In this document: in pieces, positions 24,766 to 33,491 of the stretch
How positions within the stretch are numbered: position 1 is the first letter of the stretch
Layout of the letters: the number at the start of each line of letters is the position of its first letter
Assembly: GCF_900111885.1 (NCBI RefSeq)
Contig: NZ_FOKG01000022.1
Span: 36,741-100,740, forward strand
From: Amycolatopsis marina
Lineage (GTDB): Bacteria > Actinomycetota > Actinomycetes > Mycobacteriales > Pseudonocardiaceae
Direction of reading: 5' to 3'
Length of the DNA: 64,000 bases
Made by a program: the position numbers and the translations under genes
The notes under the pieces: model-generated
What the model was told of the DNA's origin: nothing
The model's input: only the letters and a program-made list of their open reading frames with translations
The model's database searches: none

Positions 24766-25599
24766 ATGAGGCCGGGAAACAGCACTGCCGAACGGACCGA
24801 GAGCGCCGGAGTATCGCTCGCAGGCGCGACCGCCGCGGTCGAACTGGACGACGTCGCGGTGCGGTTTCGCACGAAGAAGAAGGACGTCACCGCGCTGAGC
24901 GAGGTGACACTACGGGTTGAGCAGGGCGAGTTCGTCGCGATCGTCGGTCCTTCCGGGTGCGGCAAGTCCACATTGCTCAAACTGGCGTCTGGATTGCTGC
25001 GGCCGTCCAACGGGCAGGTGCGGCTACTCGGTGATTCCGTAACCGGCCCCCGGCGGGACATCGGATACGTGTTCCAGCGCGCTGCCCTGCTCGACTGGCG
25101 TTCGGCGCGTCGGAACATCCTGCTGCAGGCCGAGATGCGGCACATGCCCGCCGCGGAGGCGGCACGCCGTACCGATGAGCTGATCGAGATGACCGGGCTC
25201 ACCGGCTTCGGGGACGCGTACCCGCACGAACTGTCCGGGGGCATGCAACAGCGGGTGGCGTTGTGCCGTGCGTTGCTGCACCGGCCGCCGGTGTTGCTCA
25301 TGGACGAGCCGTTCGGTGCGCTGGACGCGCTGACGAGGGAACAGATGAACGTCGAGCTGCGGCGAATCTGGCAGGAGACCGGTACGACCGTGCTGCTGGT
25401 GACGCACTCGATCGCGGAGGCGGTCTACCTCGCCGACCGGGTGGTCATGATGACGGCGCGGCCCGGCACGGTGGCCGGGGTTGTCGACGTCGGTCTCCCG
25501 GCGGACAGGGACTACGGCGCGACCATGGCCGAGCCCGAGTTCGCCAGGGCCACGAAGGAGATCCGGGCGCACCTCGGCGCCGCATCCGCCGCCGACTGA
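24766..25599 (+). CDS. ABC transporter ATP-binding protein, NitT/TauT type
   Basis: 277 residues. Walker A GPSGCGKST (about residue 61), Q-loop in YVFQRAALL, signature LSGGMQQRVALCRAL, Walker B LLMDEPFGALD and switch His in LLVTHSIAEAVYLADRV are all present. Starts three bases after the binding-protein stop. Energises the upstream permease. A hundred-base gap with a LacI-type operator separates it from the next operon. Confidence 0.93.
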   Translation: MRPGNSTAERTESAGVSLAGATAAVELDDVAVRFRTKKKDVTALSEVTLRVEQGEFVAIVGPSGCGKSTLLKLASGLLRPSNGQVRLLGDSVTGPRRDIGYVFQRAALLDWRSARRNILLQAEMRHMPAAEAARRTDELIEMTGLTGFGDAYPHELSGGMQQRVALCRALLHRPPVLLMDEPFGALDALTREQMNVELRRIWQETGTTVLLVTHSIAEAVYLADRVVMMTARPGTVAGVVDVGLPADRDYGATMAEPEFARATKEIRAHLGAASAAD

Positions 25600-25667
25600 G
25601 TGTCGGCAGGCAGTACCGAAAAATCACCACCGCCGCACCCACAACCGAATAACCCGGCGATCACCAG

Positions 25668-25683
25668 AGTAAGCGCTTTCATC
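25668..25683. promoter_or_regulatory. LacI-type operator AGTAAGCGCTTTCATC
   Basis: The core AAGCGCTT (25671-25678) is a perfect palindrome and its reverse strand reads TGAAAGCGC, matching the sites at 22729-22755. It lies 24 bases before the start of the secreted-protein gene at 25707, where a repressor would block transcription. Confidence 0.6.
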
Positions 25684-25706
25684 GACTACTCAACGGAGAG
25701 AATCGC

Positions 25707-26699
25707 ATGTCGAAAGTCAGATGCGCTCGATCGATATCCCTCGGCGCGCTCGCAGCGGCGACGGCCGGCCTGGTGCTCGTGGCTCCGCCCGCGAGTGCGG
25801 GGCTGACCACACACTGCGCCGGAACAGCGGGTGCGGTCACCGTGCCAGGTGATCTGCTGGTGCCCGAAGGTAAATCCTGTGTGCTGGACGGCACCACGGT
25901 AACCGGGGTCGTCACGGTCGCCGAGGGGGCCAACCTGATCATCACCGGCGGTGCGTTCGAGCAGGGCGTCACCGTGCTCGACGACGGGTTCTTCGACGCC
26001 GAGTTGACCGGAATCGGCGGCGGTGTCCGCATGATCGATGCCTACGGCACATATCTCGCGGATCTCACCACTGGGGGTGGCCTGCGCGTGGAGGCTCCGG
26101 AGCATCCGGAGCGGGCGACGTACGCCTACCTCAGCGGAGCCACGGTCGGCGGTGACGTGAGTTCCCGCGCGGGCGAACTGTACGCCGAGCACTCCATCCT
26201 GCGGTCCGGGCTCTCCGGTGCGGAGGTGTCCTATGTGGATCTTTACGATGTCGTGCTGGAAGGCGACCTTGCCGTTCGCGACGCGCAGCTCGGATCCGTC
26301 GTCTGCGGAAGCGAGGTGTACGGCGACGCGCATTTCACGGACAACTCCGGCACTGTCCAGGTCGGCGCGGACGGCCCCGTGGCGAGCTGTGCCGCCGCCG
26401 GCTACTGGGACGGTGACGTGCGGATCGCCGACAACACGGCCCACGTCCGGGTGAGTGGCAACATCATCCGGGGTGACCTGTCGGGAACGGGCAACGCCCC
26501 CGCGCCCGAGGTGTCCGGCAACCGCGTCCGCGGCGAGGCCTCCGGTCAGTTCGACACCTCCTCGGCGGCCCGTGCGGAAGCCATGGCGGACAACCGTGCC
26601 GGGCAGGCGGACCGTGGCGCGGCGCTCGCCGAGCAGACGCGGGACCGGCGTTCGGCCGCACAGGCCGTCGCCGTCGCCGCGGGCCCGGTCGAGCTGTGA
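25707..26699 (+). CDS. Secreted protein of unknown function, beta-helix-like
   Basis: 330 residues, ATG after GGAGAG. Signal peptide with hydrophobic core LAAATAGLVLVAPPASA and likely cut after ASA. The body has short turns of about twenty residues with repeated VxGxVxVxxGAxLxI-like strands (TGVVTVAEGANLIITGG, VGGDVSSRAGELYAEHS, GDVRIADNTAHVRVSGN, GDLSGTGNAPAPEVSGN), which suggests a right-handed beta-helix as in bactofilin-like or pectin-lyase-like proteins. No catalytic motif recognised. First gene of the ThuA/dehydrogenase operon and directly after a LacI-type operator, so a cell-surface or polysaccharide-binding role is plausible. Confidence 0.75.
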   Translation: MSKVRCARSISLGALAAATAGLVLVAPPASAGLTTHCAGTAGAVTVPGDLLVPEGKSCVLDGTTVTGVVTVAEGANLIITGGAFEQGVTVLDDGFFDAELTGIGGGVRMIDAYGTYLADLTTGGGLRVEAPEHPERATYAYLSGATVGGDVSSRAGELYAEHSILRSGLSGAEVSYVDLYDVVLEGDLAVRDAQLGSVVCGSEVYGDAHFTDNSGTVQVGADGPVASCAAAGYWDGDVRIADNTAHVRVSGNIIRGDLSGTGNAPAPEVSGNRVRGEASGQFDTSSAARAEAMADNRAGQADRGAALAEQTRDRRSAAQAVAVAAGPVEL

Positions 26700-26710
26700 G
26701 GGGGCCGACG

Positions 26711-29700
26711 ATGAGAATCACGCGTCGCCGTCTGCCCGCACTTCTCGCGTCCCTGCTCACGGTCGCACTCGCACTCGGGGTGGCGCTCGCGCCGCCGGTC
26801 GCCGCCCAGCCGAGGTTCTCCGTGCTGGTCTTCTCCAAGGTGACGAACTTCTACCACGACTCGATTCCCGCGGGAATCGCGGCGATAGAACAGCTCGGGG
26901 CAACGCACGGGTTCGAGGTCGAGGCCACCGATGACGCGGGTGCCTTCACCGACGAGAACCTGGACCGGTTCGACGTGGTGGTCTTCAACAACACCAACTC
27001 GACGCCTCAGTCGGGCGACCTGCTGGACTCGGACCAGCGGGCGGCGTTGCAGCGCTACATCCGCGACGGCGGCGGTTGGACCGGGCTGCATGCCGCCTCG
27101 GCGAGTGAGCGTGACTGGCCCTGGTACGAGGGGCTGGTCGGGGCGATCTTCGACTATCACCCCGCTCCACAGGTCGGCAGGGTCAAGGTGCTCGACCGTG
27201 CGCATCCGTCCACACAGGATCTTCCGGAGCTGTGGGAGCAGCACGAGGAGTGGTACAACTGGAAGACCAACCCGACGCAGAAGGTGCACACACTCGCCCA
27301 GATCAAGGTGCGGGACGGGGTCGATGGCCTGGACGAGGGTGTCGATCACCCGTACTCGTGGTGCCAGAACTACGACGGCGGCCGCTCCTGGTTCACCGCG
27401 GGTGGGCACGACGCGGGGAAGTTCTCCGACGAACTGTTCCTGCGGCACCTGCGCGGGGGCATCGAGTGGGCGGCGGGCGCGGTCGAGGGTGACTGCTCGG
27501 CCACGCAGACCGGGACCTTCCAGCGGATTCCGTTGGTGACCGAAGGGCTGGCCGACCCGTTCGAACTCGCGGTCGCACCGGATCGGCGGGTGTTCTTCGT
27601 CCAGCGCACCGGAGCGCTCAAGATCGTGAACCAGGACACGCTCGAGGTCACGACCGCACTCGACTTCCAGTACACCCCGGAGATGACCAGCCAGTCCGAC
27701 GGGTTGCTCGGGCTTACCCTGGACCCGGACTTCGCCGAGAACAACTGGGTCTACCTGCTGTACTCCGACAAGGTGGAGAACAGGCTGAACCTGTCCCGCT
27801 TCACGGTGACCGGCGACGTGGTGGACCCGTCGTCGGAAAGCAGGCTGCTGGAGATCCCGACCTTCCGCAACGAGGGCAGGGCCAACTCGCACATGGCGGG
27901 CTCGATCACGTTCGACACGAGGGGAAACCTCTACATCGCCACCGGGGACAACACCGATCCGTTCGCCTCGGACGGTTTCACCCCGATCGACGAGCGTGAC
28001 GGGAGGCGTGCGTGGGACGCGCAGGGCACGTCGGGCAACACGAACGACCTGCGGGGCAAGGTCCTCCGGATCACGCCACAAGACGACGGGACCTACACGA
28101 TCCCCGAGGGCAATCTGTTCCAGCCGGGCACGGCGAAGACGCGTCCGGAGATCTACGTGATGGGGCTGCGCAATCCCTTCCGCATCACCGTCGACCCGCT
28201 CACCGACGCCTTGCTGGTCGGCGACTACGGACCGGACGCCAGGCAGGCCGTTCCCGACCGGGGTCCGGAGGGGACGGTCGAGTTCAACCGGATCACCGAG
28301 GCGGGAAACCACGGCTGGCCCTACTGCACCGGGGACAACACCCCGTTCAACGACTACGACTTCGCGACGGGCACGTCGGGGCCGAAGTTCGACTGTGCCA
28401 ACCCGGTCAACGACTCACCCAACAACTCCGGGTTGACCCAACTGCCGCCCGCCACGCCCGCCTGGGTCTGGTATGCCTACTCGGAGTCCGCGCAGTTCCC
28501 GGAACTGGGCACCGGTGGTGGCGGTCCGATGGCCGGACCGGTCTACGACCACGACCCGGACAACCCGTTGGTCACGAAGTTCCCCGAGTACTTCGAGGGC
28601 AAGTGGCTCAACTACGAGCTGACCCGGAAGTGGTTCAAGGCGTTCTCGGTGCAACAGGAGGATCAGACGTTCACCGATGCCCGGTTCGATCCGGCGAAGG
28701 CGGGCGACCTGCTCTCGATCAACGGCGTCTTCGCGGACATACCGTGGATCCAGCCGTTCGACGCGCACTTCGGGCCGGACGGCTCGCTGTACGTCATCGA
28801 CTTCGGCGAAGGCAGCGGCACCGGTCGCGGTGGCAGCAACGAGGGTTCCGGGATCTACCGCATCGACTACGTGGCCAACGGTCGTGCGCCGACCGCGGAG
28901 ATCACCACCTCGGCCGACTCGGGCCGCAGGCCACTCACCGTCGAGTTCTCCAGTGCGGGCTCCGAAGGTGGCCCCGACGAGGCGCTCACGTACGCGTGGG
29001 ACTTCGAGAACGACGGGGTCGTCGACTCGACCGAGGCGAATCCGGCGCACACCTACACCGAGGCGGGCCAGTTCACCGCACGGCTGACGGTGACCGGGGA
29101 GAAGAGCGGGCTGACGGCCGTCGCGGTCACCCGGATCACCTCCGGAAACACCCGGCCGGACGTGCGCATCGAGATGCCCCCGCACGGAGGCATGTTCGAG
29201 TTCGGCGACATCATCCCGTTCGTCGTCCGGGTGACCGATCGCGAGGACGGCAGGATCGACTGCTCGAAGGTGGTCGTGCAGTCCCAGTTGGGTCATGACG
29301 ACCACCTGCACCCGATGGACAACGTCGCCGGATGCAGGGGTGAGGTGCGCACCGACTCCGGGGACAGCCACGGACCCGGGCAGAACCTCTACGCGGCGCT
29401 CAGCGCCACGTACGCCGACGGCGGTGGCCGGGGCGGTGTCCCCAGCCTCACCGGATCCGCGCACGCGACCCTCGAGCCAAAGCACAAGGAGGCCGAGCAC
29501 TTCGAGCACACCGGCGGCGACGGTTCCGGAACTCAGGTCCTGAACCGGGCCGACGCCTCCGCGGGTAAACGACTCGGTGAGATCGAGCACGGTGACTGGG
29601 TGGCGTACGAACCGGTCAACCTGACCTCCATCGACTCGGTGACGCTCGCGGTGAGTTCCGGCGGTATCGGCGGGACCGTCGAGTTCCGGGCCGATTCGCC

Positions 29701-29902
29701 TGCCGGCGAACTGCTCGGCTCCGTCGCGGTACCCAACACCGGAGGCTGGGGCGAGGTGATCACGCCGACGGTGCAGCTGGCCGATCCAGGTCGCAGCATC
29801 ACGTTGTACCTGGTGTTCACCCATCCCGAATGGACGCAGGACAAGCCGGATCTGCTGTCGCTGGACCGGCTCGACTTCAACGGCGAAGGAGTGGGGCGAT
29901 GA
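26711..29902 (+). CDS. Secreted ThuA + sugar dehydrogenase + PKD + CBM6-like protein
   Basis: 1063 residues from ATG 26711 after GAGGGGG; GTG 26696 would overlap the previous stop. Signal peptide to about residue 32 (ALAPPVAAQ). ThuA-like domain (~35-256: VLVFSKVTNFYHDS, GLHAASASERDWPWYEGLVG, WFTAGGH); glucose/sorbosone-dehydrogenase propeller (~272-720: GLLGLTLDPDFAENNWVYLLY, GLRNPFRI); PKD domain (~725-811: TYAWDFENDGVVDS); Ig-like linker; CBM6-like sugar-binding module (~925-1061: GEIEHGDWVAYEPVNL). Acts outside the cell on a sugar or polyol; the dehydrogenase family usually uses PQQ. Paralogous to 48142-52779 but lacks its DUF1080 part. Overlaps the next gene by ATGA. Confidence 0.9.
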   Translation: MRITRRRLPALLASLLTVALALGVALAPPVAAQPRFSVLVFSKVTNFYHDSIPAGIAAIEQLGATHGFEVEATDDAGAFTDENLDRFDVVVFNNTNSTPQSGDLLDSDQRAALQRYIRDGGGWTGLHAASASERDWPWYEGLVGAIFDYHPAPQVGRVKVLDRAHPSTQDLPELWEQHEEWYNWKTNPTQKVHTLAQIKVRDGVDGLDEGVDHPYSWCQNYDGGRSWFTAGGHDAGKFSDELFLRHLRGGIEWAAGAVEGDCSATQTGTFQRIPLVTEGLADPFELAVAPDRRVFFVQRTGALKIVNQDTLEVTTALDFQYTPEMTSQSDGLLGLTLDPDFAENNWVYLLYSDKVENRLNLSRFTVTGDVVDPSSESRLLEIPTFRNEGRANSHMAGSITFDTRGNLYIATGDNTDPFASDGFTPIDERDGRRAWDAQGTSGNTNDLRGKVLRITPQDDGTYTIPEGNLFQPGTAKTRPEIYVMGLRNPFRITVDPLTDALLVGDYGPDARQAVPDRGPEGTVEFNRITEAGNHGWPYCTGDNTPFNDYDFATGTSGPKFDCANPVNDSPNNSGLTQLPPATPAWVWYAYSESAQFPELGTGGGGPMAGPVYDHDPDNPLVTKFPEYFEGKWLNYELTRKWFKAFSVQQEDQTFTDARFDPAKAGDLLSINGVFADIPWIQPFDAHFGPDGSLYVIDFGEGSGTGRGGSNEGSGIYRIDYVANGRAPTAEITTSADSGRRPLTVEFSSAGSEGGPDEALTYAWDFENDGVVDSTEANPAHTYTEAGQFTARLTVTGEKSGLTAVAVTRITSGNTRPDVRIEMPPHGGMFEFGDIIPFVVRVTDREDGRIDCSKVVVQSQLGHDDHLHPMDNVAGCRGEVRTDSGDSHGPGQNLYAALSATYADGGGRGGVPSLTGSAHATLEPKHKEAEHFEHTGGDGSGTQVLNRADASAGKRLGEIEHGDWVAYEPVNLTSIDSVTLAVSSGGIGGTVEFRADSPAGELLGSVAVPNTGGWGEVITPTVQLADPGRSITLYLVFTHPEWTQDKPDLLSLDRLDFNGEGVGR

Positions 29903-30771
29903 CTGAGCAGATCGGGCTTGCCGGTTCCCGGCGCGGTTTCCTGAAACTCGCGCTCGGCGCGGCCGCGGTCGCGGGCACCGGCGTCTGGGCAGGCGGAGGT
30001 GCGGCCGCAGCCGCGGGGCTGACCCGGGTGCCACCCGGGCACATCGGAATCCAGTTGTACACGGTCCGCTCACTGATGACGGTGGACGCACAGGGCACAC
30101 TCGACGCGCTTGGTGCGATGGGCTACTCGACCGTCGGTGTGAGCGGGTTGTACGGGCACAGTCCACATGAGTTCAGGGCGATGCTCGACCGCGCCGGACT
30201 ACGTGCCGTGCTGACCCACGTGGGCCTGGACACGATCCGCGGAGACTGGCAGCAGGAACTGGAGGACGCCCGCGTTCTCGGTGTCCGTTACGTGGTGGTG
30301 CCCTGGCTGCCGGACTCGTTGCACAATCCGGCCGGGTACCGGCAGTTGGCTGCCGAGTTCACCGAGGCGGGCAAGGCAGCACGCGGTGCGGGCCTGAAAT
30401 TCCTGTACCACAACCACGGATTCGACTTCCGCGCCGTTGACGGTCAGGTGCTCTACGACATCCTGCTCGACGAGACCGATCCCAGGTTCGTGAACTTCGA
30501 GCTGGATCTCTACTGGATTGTCGACGGTGGCAAGGATCCGCTGGACTACTTCGACCGGTATCCAGGCAGGTTCCCGGTCTTTCATGTGAAGGACAGGGCG
30601 CAGGACGGCTCGTTCGAGGATGTGGGGTACGGCACATTGGACTTCGCGGAGATCTTCCGCGGACAGCGGGATTCCGGGGTGCTCGAGTACGTCATCGAGC
30701 ATGATCAACCCGCCCAGCCGCTGGTCAGCGCGGAACGTAGTTACCGATATCTGCGCACCATGCGGTTCTGA
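29899..30771 (+). CDS. Tat-exported sugar phosphate isomerase/epimerase-like TIM-barrel protein
   Basis: 290 residues from ATG 29899 (ATGA overlap with previous stop). N-terminal SRRGFLKLALGAAAVAG is a twin-arginine signal. The mature part starts HIGIQLYTVRSLM and has the xylose-isomerase-like metal-site motifs YHNHGFDF, FELDLYWIVDGG, FHVKDRAQDG and YVIEHDQP. Because it is exported it is unlikely to use a phosphorylated substrate; related exported enzymes act on keto-sugars or glycosides. Closely similar in layout to 61070-61966. Confidence 0.87.
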   Translation: MTEQIGLAGSRRGFLKLALGAAAVAGTGVWAGGGAAAAAGLTRVPPGHIGIQLYTVRSLMTVDAQGTLDALGAMGYSTVGVSGLYGHSPHEFRAMLDRAGLRAVLTHVGLDTIRGDWQQELEDARVLGVRYVVVPWLPDSLHNPAGYRQLAAEFTEAGKAARGAGLKFLYHNHGFDFRAVDGQVLYDILLDETDPRFVNFELDLYWIVDGGKDPLDYFDRYPGRFPVFHVKDRAQDGSFEDVGYGTLDFAEIFRGQRDSGVLEYVIEHDQPAQPLVSAERSYRYLRTMRF

Positions 30772-30793
30772 GCTTGTCCGAGAACAACAGTCA

Positions 30794-30831
30794 GCGGCGC
30801 GGGCATGCCTGCCGGGGCACGCCCGCGCCGC
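30794..30831 (+). terminator. Hairpin terminator after the ThuA/isomerase operon
   Basis: GCGGCGCGGGC (30794-30804) pairs with GCCCGCGCCGC (30821-30831), an 11-bp stem with a 16-base loop, 23 bases after the stop; no T-run follows. Confidence 0.75.
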
Positions 30832-30874
30832 CCTTACTTGCTCATCCGGTTGCCGGAGCGGGCAGACTGTACTC

Positions 30875-31849
30875 GTGCAACTGGTGAAGATCGAGGACAT
30901 CCGGGACGCCGCTGAGCGCATTCGCCACGCCGTCGTCCACACCCCACTCCTGCCGTGCCCCTGGGCCGATCCGGACCGGCCGCTCTGGTTGAAACCCGAG
31001 AGCCTCCAGCCCATCGGCGCGTTCAAACTTCGCGGCGCCACCAACGCGATCGCCCGGTTGAGCGAGAGCGCCCGTGCGCGCGGCGTGGTCGCCTATTCCA
31101 GCGGCAACCACGCGCAGGCAGTCGCGTATGCCGCGCGTGCCGTCGGGGTCAAAGCCAGCATTGTGATGCCGGATGTGACGCCCCAGGTCAAGATCGACCG
31201 GACGCGCGAGTACGGCGCCGAGGTCGTCCTCGTCCCCATCGCCGAGCGGGAGTCGGCCGCCGAGGAGATCGTCGAGCGGACCGGCGCGGTGCTGATCCCG
31301 CCGTTCGATCATCCCGACATCATCGCCGGGCAGGGGACCGCAGGGCTGGAGATCGGCACCGACCTGCCCGATGTGGAACTCGTGCTCATCCCGGTCAGCG
31401 GGGGCGGCCTCGCGTCCGGGATCGGCACCGCGATCAGGGCGTTGTGCCCGAACGCGGCGGTGTTCGGAGTGGAGCCCGAACTGGCGGGCGACGCCAGGGA
31501 GAGCCTGCTTGCCGGATCCCTGGTGGACTGGCCGATCGAGGACAGGGCACGCACCGTGGCCGACGGCCTGCGCTCGCAGCCCTCCGAGCTGACCTTCGCG
31601 CACCTGCGCACCGTGCTGGACGGCATCGTGACCGTGGGGGAGGACCAGATCCGCTCGGCGATGGCCGTGCTCGCCCGCAAGGGCAGGCTGGTCGTCGAGC
31701 CCAGTGGCGCCGTCGGGCTGGCCGCCTACCTGGATCACGCCGCCGAACTGCCCGTGGGCCGGACGGTCGTGGTGGTGTCGGGCGGCAACGTGGATCCGGC
31801 GCTGCTGGCCGATGTGCTCGGACAGCGGGACTCCGGCTCGCGGCAGTAG
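30875..31849 (+). CDS. Threonine/serine dehydratase-like PLP enzyme
   Basis: 324 residues from GTG 30875. GAFKLRGATNA carries the PLP Lys51; YSSGNHAQAVAYAAR and VSGGGLASGIG bind the phosphate, all typical of fold-type II biosynthetic or catabolic threonine ammonia-lyases and serine racemases. No C-terminal ACT domain, so not the isoleucine-feedback-regulated IlvA; a catabolic deaminase or racemase is more likely. No clear ribosome site; the message may be leaderless or nearly so. Stands alone between a terminator and the next gene. Confidence 0.87.
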   Translation: MQLVKIEDIRDAAERIRHAVVHTPLLPCPWADPDRPLWLKPESLQPIGAFKLRGATNAIARLSESARARGVVAYSSGNHAQAVAYAARAVGVKASIVMPDVTPQVKIDRTREYGAEVVLVPIAERESAAEEIVERTGAVLIPPFDHPDIIAGQGTAGLEIGTDLPDVELVLIPVSGGGLASGIGTAIRALCPNAAVFGVEPELAGDARESLLAGSLVDWPIEDRARTVADGLRSQPSELTFAHLRTVLDGIVTVGEDQIRSAMAVLARKGRLVVEPSGAVGLAAYLDHAAELPVGRTVVVVSGGNVDPALLADVLGQRDSGSRQ

Positions 31850-31896
31850 CGTGGCCGGGTAGTTGAGTTCTCACGAGTCGTCTGAAGGGAAGGTTC

Positions 31897-32304
31897 ATGC
31901 TGTTCGGTGACGAGCACGTTCGGCGTTATGAGGAGACCGACGGCGAGGTCGGGCACATCTGGGAGAAGGGCGCGCCGGTCCTGATCCTCACCACGAAGGG
32001 CCGCAAGACCGGCGAGGACCGCAAGTTCGCGTTGATCTACCAGGAGCACGAGGGCAACCACGTCGTCGTCGCCTCCAAGGGCGGCGCCGACACGCATCCT
32101 GGCTGGTACCTGAACCTGCGGGCCAACCCTGAGGTGCGGGTGCAGGTCGGTGCGGACAAGTTCACCGCGCGGGCCCGTACAGCCGACGGCGAGGAGAAGG
32201 CCGCGGTGTGGCCGAAGCTGGTCACGGTCTGGCCGGACTACGACGAGTACCAGAAGAAGACCGAGCGTGACATCCCGGTGGTCATTCTCGAACGCGCGTC
32301 CTGA
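31897..32304 (+). CDS. Nitroreductase/deazaflavin (F420)-dependent oxidoreductase, DDN family
   Basis: 135 residues, ATG after GAAGGGAAGG. APVLILTTKGRKTGEDRKFALIY and GGADTHPGWYLNLRANPEVRVQVG are hallmark stretches of the split beta-barrel DDN family (relatives of Mycobacterium Rv3547). These proteins reduce quinones or nitro compounds with F420H2. Followed by a hairpin terminator, so monocistronic. Confidence 0.9.
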   Translation: MLFGDEHVRRYEETDGEVGHIWEKGAPVLILTTKGRKTGEDRKFALIYQEHEGNHVVVASKGGADTHPGWYLNLRANPEVRVQVGADKFTARARTADGEEKAAVWPKLVTVWPDYDEYQKKTERDIPVVILERAS

Positions 32305-32316
32305 CCGGACCTTTCA

Positions 32317-32349
32317 GCACCCTCCCGTGGCCACGCCCCGGGAGGGTGT
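32317..32349 (+). terminator. Hairpin terminator after the DDN-family gene
   Basis: CACCCTCCCG (32318-32327) pairs with CGGGAGGGTG (32339-32348), a 10-bp stem with an 11-base loop, then TT. Confidence 0.75.
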
Positions 32350-32447
32350 TCGCTTGCCAGGGCCGCTACCGTTGAACGTGCTCGTCGCTCCTTCTGCCAC
32401 CGCTTCGTCACGGCCCGACAGCCCAATCGTCTGAGGGGATGAGGAAG

Positions 32448-32621
32448 ATGTCGCAGCAGTCGTCGGTCGATGTCGCGGGCCTGCTGGCGAAACTCGCCGA
32501 GGCGCAGCATGCCGCCGAGCGCGGCGAGCTGGACCCGGCCGAGCTTCCGGGACTGGTTCGCGCGCAGCGCATCGTGCGCGAGCTGGGCGGTTGGCCTGTC
32601 GAGGCCGACTCCGACCGATAG
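32448..32621 (+). CDS. Small conserved-looking hypothetical protein (57 aa)
   Basis: ATG at 32448 chosen because GAGGGG ends nine bases before it; the ATG at 32439 abuts that site and would add three residues. Sequence is a helical, Ala/Glu-rich segment (VAGLLAKLAEAQHAAERGEL) with a hydrophilic tail; no signal or membrane helix. It sits alone between a terminator and the acyltransferase gene, 39 bases apart, same strand. Family not recognised; codon use and G+C at third positions look coding. Confidence 0.6.
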   Translation: MSQQSSVDVAGLLAKLAEAQHAAERGELDPAELPGLVRAQRIVRELGGWPVEADSDR

Positions 32622-32660
32622 CGTCCTATCCACCACACCACCGACGGACGATTACCTCAT

Positions 32661-33461
32661 ATGCTGCTGCTCCGCAGGTCCCGGTTCCGCTGGGTCAAGC
32701 TGAACGCCGACGCCCGCGCTTCCGAAAACACCCCGCTGACCAGGGCACAGGCGGTGCGGCTGGGGTCGCGCTTCCCGCGGCGGGGGCGGGGTCGCTGGTT
32801 CGGGGTCGCCATCGACGTCATCTGGCCGTTGCTGGTGCTGGGTGCCCGGCTGCGCTTCCGGGGCACCGAACACCTGCCGAAGGACGGGGGAGTGCTGGTG
32901 GCGTCCAATCACCTATCCTTCGCCGACCCGGTCACGATGACGGCCTTCTGCCTCGCCGGCGGCCGGATTCCCCGGTATCTCGCCAAATCGGAGCTGTGGT
33001 CGGGCCGCGTGGTGGGGTCGGTGATGAGCTCGGGCAAGCACATCCCGGTGCAGCGCGATGTCGGTGCCAGGGCGGCCTATCTCGCGTACAAGGCCGCGGT
33101 GGACGCCGTGCGGGACGGTGAGTGCGTGGTTGTGTTCCCGGAGGCCGGATTCTCCACCCGGGATGACGGCTGGCCGAGCGACGGCAAGGCGGGACTGGCA
33201 AAAGTGGCGCTCACCACAGGTGTGCCGGTCGTGCCGGTGGCCAACTGGGGCACGCATCACCTGCTTCCGCCGGACTCGAAGCTGCCCAAGGTGTTCCCCA
33301 GGCGCACGGTGACCCTGGTGGCGGGGCCGCCCGTGGACCTGTCCGACCTGGCCGGACCGCGTCCGACCAGCAGCGCGGTCGCCGAGGCGAACGTGCGGGT
33401 CATGGCCGCGGTCACCGAGTTGCTCGCCGAGGTGCGCGGAGAAACCCCGCCCGCTGCGTGA
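32661..33461 (+). CDS. 1-acyl-sn-glycerol-3-phosphate acyltransferase (PlsC family)
   Basis: 266 residues. NHLSFAD is the HX4D catalytic motif (His84, Asp89); FPEAGFS and VPVVPVANWG are the phosphate-binding and third PlsC motifs. One hydrophobic helix near residue 50 should anchor it to the membrane. Transfers an acyl chain to a lysophosphatidic acid or similar glycerolipid/glycolipid. Followed after 30 bases by the dihydrolipoyl dehydrogenase gene on the same strand. Confidence 0.9.
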   Translation: MLLLRRSRFRWVKLNADARASENTPLTRAQAVRLGSRFPRRGRGRWFGVAIDVIWPLLVLGARLRFRGTEHLPKDGGVLVASNHLSFADPVTMTAFCLAGGRIPRYLAKSELWSGRVVGSVMSSGKHIPVQRDVGARAAYLAYKAAVDAVRDGECVVVFPEAGFSTRDDGWPSDGKAGLAKVALTTGVPVVPVANWGTHHLLPPDSKLPKVFPRRTVTLVAGPPVDLSDLAGPRPTSSAVAEANVRVMAAVTELLAEVRGETPPAA

Positions 33462-33491
33462 CCCCTCGCCGAGGCGGCATAATCGGCGTAC

